A DNA stretch of 10,952 bases from Bacteroidales bacterium (lineage in GTDB: Bacteria > Bacteroidota > Bacteroidia > Bacteroidales > UBA932): contig JAFVDC010000213.1 of the NCBI GenBank assembly GCA_017478685.1, positions 1 to 10,952 on the forward strand. Direction: 5' to 3'. A program made the translations under genes and the position numbers. Under the pieces are notes generated by a model. It saw only the letters and a program-made list of their open reading frames with translations, was not told where the DNA came from and made no database searches. Shown here one piece after another: positions 1-6,379 of this stretch. How positions within the stretch are numbered: the first letter of the stretch is position 1; the number at the start of each line of letters is the position of its first letter.

Positions 1-477
1 ATCCTGGTCAGGGCCGATGCAGTTCCAAAGCTCAAGCATGAATGCCTGGCAGAAACGCATGATTTCGTCGTTGGACTTGCCCACGGGGTCGAAGTCCGAG
101 CCACCCTTTGCACCGCCCATAGGAAGGGTTGTGAGGGCGTTTTTGAAGGTCTGTTCAAAGCCCAGGAACTTGAGCATTGAAGGCGTCACGGCCTTATGGA
201 AACGGAGACCGCCCTTATAGGGGCCGATGGCACTGTTGAACTGGATACGGTAACCGGTATTGGTCTGGACCTCGCCGCGGTCGTCGATCCAGGTTACGCG
301 GAAGGAAAAAATACGGTCGGGTTCCACCAGGCGCTCCACGATCTTTGCCTGCTCGAACTCCGGATGCTGGTTATATACATCCTCAATAGATTCCAGAACT
401 TCCTGAACAGCCTGCAGATACTCCTTTTCTCCGGGGTACTTGGCCTGGAGGCGTGCCATAATGTCCGTAGTTTTCAT
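1..477 (-). CDS. gdhA: Glutamate dehydrogenase, N-terminal part (runs off left edge)
   Basis: Partial gene: 159 codons from the ATG at 475-477, and the rest lies beyond position 1. The enzyme interconverts glutamate with 2-oxoglutarate plus ammonium in the cytoplasm, the main ammonium-assimilation step in many Bacteroidota. The visible part is the dimerisation/substrate-binding domain of the hexameric class. YKGGLRFH lies at residues 87-94 and LPMGGAKGG at 118-126, and the lysine at 124 matches the catalytic lysine. K88 and K112 match the glutamate-binding lysines. The nucleotide-binding domain is not in the window, so NADP versus NAD preference cannot be read. The gene is separated from the upstream regulator gene by 91 bp holding its own promoter, so it is probably an independent transcription unit. 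The family call is very secure. Confidence 0.96.
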   Translation of the reverse strand, partial: MKTTDIMARLQAKYPGEKEYLQAVQEVLESIEDVYNQHPEFEQAKIVERLVEPDRIFSFRVTWIDDRGEVQTNTGYRIQFNSAIGPYKGGLRFHKAVTPSMLKFLGFEQTFKNALTTLPMGGAKGGSDFDPVGKSNDEIMRFCQAFMLELWNCIGPDQD

Positions 478-511
478 GATAGTTTTTAATTTAGTGTTAT
501 AATTTTGCTTA

Positions 512-542
512 CAAATTTACACAAGAAAATGCAATTTACAAA
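512..542 (-). promoter_or_regulatory. Bacteroidota-type promoter of gdhA
   Basis: On the minus strand TTTG (539-542) is followed after exactly 19 bp by TAAATTTG (512-519). This matches the -33 TTTG and -7 TAnnTTTG consensus of Bacteroidota primary sigma factors with ideal spacing. The predicted transcription start is near 505, giving a leader of about 28 nt before the gdhA ATG. It is the best-formed promoter in the window. The surrounding AT-rich gap also holds the 3' side of the fur-like gene, and I see no convincing terminator hairpin there. Confidence 0.75.
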
Positions 543-568
543 CAATCTCTAAAGTATTTTGAGTTCCC

Positions 569-1018
569 TCACTTCTTGCGTTTTGTGGGCCTGGCCACAA
601 ACTGGATGTCTATGTCTTCAATGGTGTAGCCCTTGAACTTGCGGCGGCCGAGGTGTTCGGCCACGATGGCCGAAAGATCGTCGTCCACCACATCACGGAA
701 GGTGTGGTTTTCGCGGTCGTACATGTGTACGTGGGGCTCCGGGATGGCGTCGAAGAACATTTTCCCGGCGGCCGAAAGGCGGCGGGCGTAGATGTGGTTG
801 TCGGAGAGCTCCGAGAGGATGTTATAAACGGACGCCACGGTAACCTTGACGCCGTTTTCGCGGAACTTCTCCACTATCTGGTCCGGGGACGCATGCACCA
901 GTTCCATCATCACGGTGTGCACGGCAATTCGGGGCCTGGTGGCCTTGAGCCCATGCCTGTGAAGCTGGGTCTTGAACTCGTCTATGCTGCGGACGGTCTT
1001 CTGGGGTTTTACTGCCAT
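569..1018 (-). CDS. Fur-family regulator, PerR-like, without structural-zinc cysteines
   Basis: This 149-residue transcription factor of the Fur/PerR family has an N-terminal winged-helix DNA-binding domain (about residues 12-88, recognition helix around VTVASVYNILSEL at 59-71) and a C-terminal dimerisation and metal-binding domain. Aligned by spacing with Bacillus subtilis PerR, the five regulatory-metal ligands H37, D85, H91, H93 and D104 correspond to H42, D90, H96, H98 and D109, with every interval conserved. The protein contains no cysteine at all, so the Cys4 structural zinc site of PerR and Fur is missing (D101 and N104 replace the first pair). The basic tail PTKRKK ends the protein. 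Its ATG overlaps the end of recN by 10 bp, so the two are co-transcribed. Peroxide sensing through iron-catalysed histidine oxidation is the likely role. An iron- or manganese-sensing function remains possible. Family call secure, PerR subtype inferred. Confidence 0.9.
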   Translation of the reverse strand: MAVKPQKTVRSIDEFKTQLHRHGLKATRPRIAVHTVMMELVHASPDQIVEKFRENGVKVTVASVYNILSELSDNHIYARRLSAAGKMFFDAIPEPHVHMYDRENHTFRDVVDDDLSAIVAEHLGRRKFKGYTIEDIDIQFVARPTKRKK

Positions 1019-2610
1019 TGCCGAAGGAGTGACTTTGCGTTTGCTATCGCCTCAGGGGTAACCGTGGAGCCTGAAAGCATGCGGGCAATCTCCTGCACCC
1101 TGCCTTCGGCATCAAGTTTACGAACGGAAGTTACGCCCTGGGCCTTTGAGACAAGGTAATGGGCGCTTCCCTTTGCGGCCACCTGCGGGAGGTGCGTGAT
1201 TGCAAAAACCTGCATGTTTTCCCCCATGGAGCATACCATGGAGCCCATTTTGTCTGCGGTGCTGCCGGAAACGCCGGTGTCTATTTCATCGAACACCAGG
1301 GCCGGCATATGTGTAAGTGCGGCCATCATGGCCTTGAGGCTGAGCATGATACGGGAAAGTTCACCACCCGATGCCGCCTTGGCAACATCCTGCGGCGCAC
1401 GCCCGGTAGACGAAAACAGGAAGTCCACCGCGCTCTCCCCTACCTTCACCTCAAATTTAGCGTTCTCAAGGTCCAGGAAGCGGAGTTTCTCCTCTATGGC
1501 CGAAGAAAACGGCCCTGCGGCGGCGCTCCGTTTCTTAAACAGCTGAGCCTTAAGCGCTTCAAAGGCATCCGATGCCTCTTTCACCTTCTTTTCCAGCGCA
1601 GCTTCGTCGTCCTCTATTGTCTCAGCACTGTCTACAAGGGCCTTCAGGCGGTCTTTTTCGGCCAGAAGCTCTTCAAGCGACGACGCGCCGTAATTATGCA
1701 TGAGTCCGTAAAGCGTGGAAAGCCTTTCCTCAACCTGCTCCAGGGCCTCCGGCGACGCCTCCGTACTTGAATCAAGTCTCTCTACTTCGGCCTCAATGTC
1801 CTCTATCTCCACGCGGGCGCTCTCCAGCCTCCCGGCAAGTTCCTCCAGGGACGGAATGAATGCCGATATCTTCTCAAGGCTCCGGAATGCCTCCTTGAAC
1901 CTTTGTTCGGAGAGGATGGAGCCGGCCTCCTGAAGCCTCTCCTTTATTTCTTCGGCGTGGGCCAGGGCCTTCTGGCGGGCCTCAAGGTCCTCCAGTTCCC
2001 CGCTCACAAGACGGGCCTCCTCAAGGCGCTGCCAACGTGAGAAGTTATACTCCTTGTCCCTCAGCGCCAGGGCTTTCCTTTCGCGAAGTTCGCCAAGTTC
2101 CCTCCTGGCCGAAGATAGGGCCGATGCCGCGGCTTCCGTCTTTTCCCTGAGCTCCACCGTACCGGCGTACAGGTCCAGCGCTTCCGTGCGGAAACGGGCG
2201 TCCTGCAGCCTCAGGGTCTGGTGCTGAGAATGGATGTCTATAAGAAGGGACGCAATCTCCTGAAGGTCTGCCACCGACACAGGCTCGTCCCCGGCAAAGC
2301 ACCGGGACCGCCCGCTTTTTGAAACTACGCGCCTGAGAAGAAGGGAATCTCCGTCCGGGGGGATGTCCTTTTCCTCCATCACGCGCCGAAGGGCTGCGTC
2401 TATGCTGAAGCTGGCCTCAACCACGCAGTTCTCCCCGTGGGGGCCCACCATCCCGGAATCCGCCTTGGAGCCCAAAACCAGGCTCAGGGCACCCAGGAGG
2501 ATGCTTTTTCCGGCGCCGGTCTCTCCGCTTATAATGACAAGACCCTCCGGAAATTCAAGATCCAGAGAGCCTATCAGAATGTAGTTGGAAACGCTTAGAG
2601 ACCTGAGCAT
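1009..2610 (-). CDS. recN: DNA repair ATPase RecN
   Basis: This 533-residue SMC-like ATPase acts in double-strand-break repair, helping to hold or tether broken DNA for RecA. The Walker A motif GETGAGKS is at residues 29-36. A long charged, Glu/Arg/Leu-rich coiled-coil middle (about 140-370) is followed by the ABC signature SGGELSR at 414-420, the Walker B region LVFDEIDTGVSG near 438-449, and an AITHLPQVA switch region. Length is close to the usual 550. The frame stays open further upstream to 2823, but MLRSLSVSN at 2610 is the proper family start and sits 10 bp after the rpoZ stop. The GAGGAGGAGG tract at the end of rpoZ lies just upstream of this ATG and may aid ribosome loading. The last 10 bp overlap the regulator gene, so translation of the two is probably coupled. 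Confidence 0.96.
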   Translation of the reverse strand: MLRSLSVSNYILIGSLDLEFPEGLVIISGETGAGKSILLGALSLVLGSKADSGMVGPHGENCVVEASFSIDAALRRVMEEKDIPPDGDSLLLRRVVSKSGRSRCFAGDEPVSVADLQEIASLLIDIHSQHQTLRLQDARFRTEALDLYAGTVELREKTEAAASALSSARRELGELRERKALALRDKEYNFSRWQRLEEARLVSGELEDLEARQKALAHAEEIKERLQEAGSILSEQRFKEAFRSLEKISAFIPSLEELAGRLESARVEIEDIEAEVERLDSSTEASPEALEQVEERLSTLYGLMHNYGASSLEELLAEKDRLKALVDSAETIEDDEAALEKKVKEASDAFEALKAQLFKKRSAAAGPFSSAIEEKLRFLDLENAKFEVKVGESAVDFLFSSTGRAPQDVAKAASGGELSRIMLSLKAMMAALTHMPALVFDEIDTGVSGSTADKMGSMVCSMGENMQVFAITHLPQVAAKGSAHYLVSKAQGVTSVRKLDAEGRVQEIARMLSGSTVTPEAIANAKSLLRQWQ

Positions 2611-2620
2611 TATTCTGCGC

Positions 2621-2974
2621 TTATTCCTCCTCCTCCTCAACAGGCTTGATGTCGTGGGTCTGCTCCTCGCCGGCCTCACGATAGTAGAGGTCTCCATTTT
2701 CAAACTCAGAGATGGCCACGAGGTCCGGCTTGGGCTGGCGCTCGTAGTACTTGGAGATTTCAATCTGCTCCTTGTTCTCAAACACTTCCTCCATGGTGTC
2801 GCGGTCGTTGCGGAACTCCTCAAGTTTTTTCATGAGTTCCTTCTTTTCGGCCGATGCTATCTGGTTGGCCCTCTTGTAGAGGATAACCACTGATTCATAG
2901 ATGTTTCCCGTAGGAGCCGCAAGGTTCTTGATGTCGCGGGTTACGGTGTTCTGGGGTACTTTCTTCTTTTCCAT
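2621..2974 (-). CDS. rpoZ: RNA polymerase omega subunit, Bacteroidota type
   Basis: This 117-residue protein matches the Bacteroidota RpoZ/Rpb6-like family. TVTRDIKNL opens the protein, and the core helices GNIYESVVILYKRANQI (about residues 23-39) hold the conserved segment that clasps the beta-prime C-terminus. EVFENKEQIEISKYYE (about 63-78) and a PKPDLVA segment follow, as is usual in this phylum. Omega assists assembly and stability of RNA polymerase. The protein ends in a run of five glutamates encoded by GAG-rich codons. It lies 10 bp before recN in the same direction, and 119 bp after bamD, with a large hairpin in that gap. The start ATG at 2974 has no strong Shine-Dalgarno site, only a weak AAGAGAA stretch. 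Confidence 0.93.
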   Translation of the reverse strand: MEKKKVPQNTVTRDIKNLAAPTGNIYESVVILYKRANQIASAEKKELMKKLEEFRNDRDTMEEVFENKEQIEISKYYERQPKPDLVAISEFENGDLYYREAGEEQTHDIKPVEEEEE

Positions 2975-2990
2975 ATTCTCTTATTATCCC

Positions 2991-3051
2991 GGTCTTCCGG
3001 ACTAAAACTTTTTCTCCCAAAAAAGGTCGAAAAAGTTTTGTCCGTCAGACC
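2991..3051. promoter_or_regulatory. Long imperfect hairpin in the bamD-rpoZ gap
   Basis: The plus strand shows an inverted repeat with arms at 2991-3014 and 3029-3051. From the loop outwards there are 11 perfect pairs (AAAACTTTTTC with GAAAAAGTTTT), a single bulged T at 3003, 5 pairs (CGGAC with GTCCG), a 2x2 mismatch, and 5 more pairs (GGTCT with AGACC). That is about 21 pairs around a 14-nt loop containing six A (six U in the minus-strand RNA). In the transcript of the surrounding genes it begins 42 nt after the bamD stop and ends 16 nt before the rpoZ start. No U-run follows the stem on either strand, so it is not a standard intrinsic terminator. An mRNA processing or stability element, an attenuator or a weak terminator are the alternatives. 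The structure is seen directly, its role is inferred. Confidence 0.7.
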
Positions 3052-3093
3052 CTGTATATATAGATTACCAGAGTTCTTTTCCGGAAGTTTCAA

Positions 3094-3879
3094 TTATTTT
3101 TCATTCACCTGGCGGTACAGGCGGTCAAGTTCATTGCGGTAGTGGGACTCCGGGTACTCGCTGATGAAATTGAGGTAGTCGTCGGTGAACACCAGGAAGC
3201 GCTCTTTCTGCTTTTCCTTCACGCTCAGGCGGGCGTAGTGATAGGACGCCATTGCGGTATAGTAAAGGACATCCTCGCGGTAAACGTTGTCGGAGTTGGT
3301 CTTGAGGACGTTGCGAAGCTTCACGCGGGCGCTGAGGTAGTCCTCCATGCGGTAGTACTGCTTCCCGGCCTCGTAGTCCTTGCGGTCAAGCCTCTCCTGG
3401 AGGTCCTTCAGCATATTCTGGCACGCAGGGATGTGGATGTCGTCCGTGGGGTGCTCCCTCACGTATTCATTTATTGCGGCCATGCAGGCGCGCGTGGGAT
3501 TCTGGTCCAGTTCCCAGCGGTAGGTGGCCCGGTACAGGCAGTCCAGCCTGTAGAACTGGGCGTCCGGGGTGAAGGGGCTCTGGGGGAAGCTCTCCACAAA
3601 CTTGGAGAAGTTGGATTCGGCCGTATAGTAGTCCTTGGCCCTGTAGTTGGAAAGGCCCCAGTAGTACTGCACGGTGTCGTCGCGGGAAGTTCCGCTTGTC
3701 AGAACCGCCATTGACTCAAACAGTTGGGCCGACTTCTGGTACTTCTTTGCCGCAAAGTAATCCATGGCGGCCTTGTACTTTGCATCTACGTCGTTGGATG
3801 CCAGAAGGACCTCGTACTGGCTCTTGCAGGAAACAAGGGCCAGTGCCGAAAGAAGAAGGATGACTAACGCTTTTCTCAT
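3094..3879 (-). CDS. bamD: Outer-membrane assembly lipoprotein BamD
   Basis: This 261-residue lipoprotein has an N-terminal signal ending in the lipobox LVSC, so Cys18 would be lipidated after signal peptidase II cleavage. The mature part is a series of TPR-like helical hairpins (about residues 30-250), including KYKAAMDYFAAKKYQKSAQLFE, then YYWGLSNYRAKDYYTAESNF, with the FPQSPFTPDAQF segment typical of the YfiO/BamD family. BamD is the essential lipoprotein partner of BamA in inserting beta-barrel proteins into the outer membrane. Its start overlaps the trxB stop by 4 bp (ATGA), implying translational coupling. The C-terminus is short and simple, ending at VNEK. BamA itself begins at 10513 in this window on the other strand. 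Call is strong on family features and context, although TPR lipoproteins can look alike. Confidence 0.9.
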   Translation of the reverse strand: MRKALVILLLSALALVSCKSQYEVLLASNDVDAKYKAAMDYFAAKKYQKSAQLFESMAVLTSGTSRDDTVQYYWGLSNYRAKDYYTAESNFSKFVESFPQSPFTPDAQFYRLDCLYRATYRWELDQNPTRACMAAINEYVREHPTDDIHIPACQNMLKDLQERLDRKDYEAGKQYYRMEDYLSARVKLRNVLKTNSDNVYREDVLYYTAMASYHYARLSVKEKQKERFLVFTDDYLNFISEYPESHYRNELDRLYRQVNEK

Positions 3880-4799
3880 TTTGTCTGGAGGAATTTCTCT
3901 GCGTCACGGGCTGCGATGCAACCGGACGCTGCGGCCGTCACGGCCTGCTTGTATGTGGGATCCTGGACGTCTCCGGCGGCAAAAACGCCGTCTACGCTGG
4001 TGCAGGAGCTCTTTCCCTTTGTAACGATGAAACCTGCGGGATCCAGTTCCAGCTGCCCTTCAAAGAGCTTGGAGCCGGGCTCATGGCCAATTGCAAGGAA
4101 GAAGCCGTCCGTTTCAATTTCAAACACGGTGCCGTCCTTGCGGAGCAGCCTTACGCCCGTGACGGCGGTGCCGTCCCCGAGGACTTCCTGGGTGTTGCAG
4201 TTCCAAAGGACCTCTATGTTGGGTGTGCTAAGGACCCTTTCTCCCATTATCTTGGAGGCGCGGAAAACATCCCTTCGCACTATCATGTACACCTTCTTTG
4301 CAAGGCCGGCAAGGTAGAGGGCTTCCTCGCAGGCGGTGTCTCCGCCGCCCACCACCGCAACGGTGCGTTTGCGGTAGAAGAAGCCGTCGCAGGTGGCGCA
4401 GGCCGAAACTCCCATGCCCATGTACTTTTTCTCGCTCTCCAGCCCAAGGTACTTTGCCTGGGCGCCGGTGGCGATGATAAGTGATTCGGCCTCAATCTCT
4501 TTCTCTCCGTCAATCGTAATAATGAACGGGCGCTTAGAGAGGTCTGCCTTTGTTGCCGAACCCTGCCTTATGTCGGCCCCGAAACTGCGGGCCTGCTCCC
4601 TCATTCCGTCCGTGAGGGTGAGGGCGTCCACGCCACCCGGGAAACCGGGGAAGTTCTCCACCACGGTGGTTGTGGTGAGCTGCCCGCCGGGCTGTATTCC
4701 CTCATAAAGCACGGGATCCATGTTTGCACGCGCTGCGTATATTGCGGCCGTAAATCCGGCAGGACCGCCGCCAAGTATGAGGCACTTTACTTTTTCCAT
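3876..4799 (-). CDS. trxB: Thioredoxin reductase
   Basis: This 307-residue flavoenzyme moves electrons from NADPH through FAD and a redox-active disulfide to thioredoxin in the cytoplasm. The FAD-binding GGGPAG motif is at residues 10-15, with PGGQL at 37-41. The redox-active CATC pair is at 134-137, followed by DGFFYR. The NADPH-binding GGGDTA motif is at 151-156. The C-terminal FAD motif DGVFAAGDVQD precedes a QAVTAAASGCIAA segment. Size and motif order are those of the low-molecular-weight bacterial enzyme. It follows the LysM gene by 3 bp and overlaps bamD by 4 bp, so it sits inside an envelope-gene operon. Apart from that unusual placing, nothing is odd about it. Confidence 0.97.
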   Translation of the reverse strand: MEKVKCLILGGGPAGFTAAIYAARANMDPVLYEGIQPGGQLTTTTVVENFPGFPGGVDALTLTDGMREQARSFGADIRQGSATKADLSKRPFIITIDGEKEIEAESLIIATGAQAKYLGLESEKKYMGMGVSACATCDGFFYRKRTVAVVGGGDTACEEALYLAGLAKKVYMIVRRDVFRASKIMGERVLSTPNIEVLWNCNTQEVLGDGTAVTGVRLLRKDGTVFEIETDGFFLAIGHEPGSKLFEGQLELDPAGFIVTKGKSSCTSVDGVFAAGDVQDPTYKQAVTAAASGCIAARDAEKFLQTK

Positions 4800-4802
4800 A
4801 TG

Positions 4803-6377
4803 TTATCTTTCCAGTGAAGTTGTGAAATCTTTGCGGTAAACTATGCGGCGAACGGCCTTGTTGACGCCGTTGCCGAATTCGTCGGGCTCAAGGAAGAAGT
4901 CCGTGTGAAGGCCGCGGGCATAACCCGTGCCCTTTGTGGCGCGCTCCATGAAGTAGCGGGCGGTGTCGTAGCCCTGGAAGGCAAACTGGGAAGGCTCCGT
5001 CTTGAAAAGAGCCCTGTAGGCCCTTACAAAGGCATCTACCTTGGGATTTGAGTAATCCACAAAGTACGATGTGCTTATGTGAAGGCGCGCGGCGTGGTAG
5101 TCGCTGCCCTCGATGGTCTCAAAGGTGCGGACCTTGGAGGGAGCGTACATCACAACGTCGAATCCCTTTCCCATCATTATGCCGATGTTACGCACCACGT
5201 CTCCCACGAAGGCCTCGCTTTCGGAGGCCACCACAATGCGGTTTTCGCCGTCCCTGTGGAGCATGCGCTCCAGCGTGGCGGGGATGGAAGTGCCTTCCAC
5301 AATTGCGTAACTGAGGATGTCGTAAGGAGTTTCGTTGCGTGCAAGGGCGCTGCGGATTGCAACTGATGCCGAAACATTTGCGGCGCCTTTTTCCGTGATG
5401 AGGATAATCTTGGAGGAGCCTTCGTAGAGGCTCTCCCCCACCCAGCTTGCAAGGTCTTCCCACTGGCGTTCAACGGATGTTGGAGCCTGCACAAAGCCGG
5501 TGTATCTCTGGCTGAGGGCAGCCGTGCGCTGGTCCAGAGGCGAAACCACGTTCACCCGGCCTTCCACCCTCTGGAGCACGGCCTCCATGTCCCTGGAGGC
5601 GATGGGGCCCAGCACGAAGTCCCCTTTCACAAGGGTTTCCACGGAAGGCATCCCGGCCATTAGGTCAAACACGTTCATCTTCACCTTCAGGCCTTCGGCC
5701 TCCATGTCCTTCACGGCCATGAGAACGCCGGAGTAGAAGTCCATGTTAAGTTCTCCGGCCTTTCCGGCAGCCTTGAGGGGCAGAACAAGGGAGAATTCAA
5801 CGTCTTCCTTGGGGGTGAAGGAAAGAACGGGCATGACTTCCACTTCCGGTTCCTCTTCTTTTTCCTCTGTTTCCTGGATAGCAGGTTCCACGGGCTTTTC
5901 CTCCGATGAGAAAGCCACAGCATGCTTCACGGGAATCTTAAGTACTTGACGTGAAGTGAGTTTACGGCTCTTGAGGCCGTTGTACTCCATGAGTTCCTTG
6001 GCGGAGATGTTGTACTTGCGGGCAATGTCGTCTATGTCCTCGTACCACTTTACGGTGTGCTCCGTGTAGTTCTGGGAAGTAACTTCCTGTACCGGGGCCT
6101 CACGGTAGGGCACCAGCAGGATGGCGTTTTTCTGGAGGCCGGTTTCACGGAGTGTGGGGTTGGCCTCGTAGAGCTCTTCCTCGGTGACGCCGTAAGCCTT
6201 GGTGATGCCGTAAATTGTCTGGCGCTCAAGAACAACGTGCGACAGGTACACCTTGCCGCCCAGCTTGACCTTTTCCTTGGATACGGTTATGGGCGTAGGA
6301 ACGTATTCCTGCGCCATGAGTGCCGGGCATAAAAGCGTGCCTGCCAAAAGTATCAGTATTGTAAGAAAACGTTTCAT
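4803..6377 (-). CDS. Secreted LysM protein with periplasmic-binding-like domain
   Basis: This 524-residue protein begins with a signal peptide (hydrophobic stretch at 4-20, probable cleavage after ALMA at 22). Two LysM-like modules follow, about 46-90 (HVVLERQTIYGITKAYGVT, ending AILLVPY) and 106-150 (EHTVKWYEDIDDIARKYNI, ending QVLKIPV). LysM modules bind peptidoglycan glycans. A Glu-rich linker (about 159-181) leads to a domain of about 320 residues with the alternating pattern of type 1 periplasmic-binding folds (FSLVLPLKA, DFYSGVLMAVKDMEAEGL, DFVLGPIAS, VNVVSPLDQ, AFQGYDTARYF). The reading frame extends further upstream, but that part overlaps the glycosyltransferase gene. The ATG at 6377 is chosen because it starts the signal peptide and lies 2 bp after the preceding stop. 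Function is unknown. A wall-anchored ligand sensor or a peptidoglycan-synthesis cofactor is conceivable, and a transport role is less likely because no permease genes are nearby. Confidence 0.88.
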   Translation of the reverse strand: MKRFLTILILLAGTLLCPALMAQEYVPTPITVSKEKVKLGGKVYLSHVVLERQTIYGITKAYGVTEEELYEANPTLRETGLQKNAILLVPYREAPVQEVTSQNYTEHTVKWYEDIDDIARKYNISAKELMEYNGLKSRKLTSRQVLKIPVKHAVAFSSEEKPVEPAIQETEEKEEEPEVEVMPVLSFTPKEDVEFSLVLPLKAAGKAGELNMDFYSGVLMAVKDMEAEGLKVKMNVFDLMAGMPSVETLVKGDFVLGPIASRDMEAVLQRVEGRVNVVSPLDQRTAALSQRYTGFVQAPTSVERQWEDLASWVGESLYEGSSKIILITEKGAANVSASVAIRSALARNETPYDILSYAIVEGTSIPATLERMLHRDGENRIVVASESEAFVGDVVRNIGIMMGKGFDVVMYAPSKVRTFETIEGSDYHAARLHISTSYFVDYSNPKVDAFVRAYRALFKTEPSQFAFQGYDTARYFMERATKGTGYARGLHTDFFLEPDEFGNGVNKAVRRIVYRKDFTTSLER

Positions 6378-6379
6378 AT

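Noticed and set aside
1159..1770. Plus-strand open frame of 203 codons opposite recN
   Set aside because: Composition is a Cys/His/Arg-rich shadow of the recN codons, with no domain pattern and no start context.
2611..2823. N-terminal extension of recN by 71 codons
   Set aside because: It overlaps rpoZ in another frame, is Arg/Ser-rich nonsense in composition, and RecN proteins begin at the MLRSLSVSN-type sequence.
3052..3065. TATATATA stretch before the hairpin as a promoter
   Set aside because: No TAnnTTTG or correctly spaced TTTG on the minus strand; a short AT run alone is not enough.
3142..3714. Plus-strand open frame of 190 codons opposite bamD
   Set aside because: Val/Leu/Gly/Ala-rich complement of the bamD codons, a GC-driven shadow frame without recognisable motifs.
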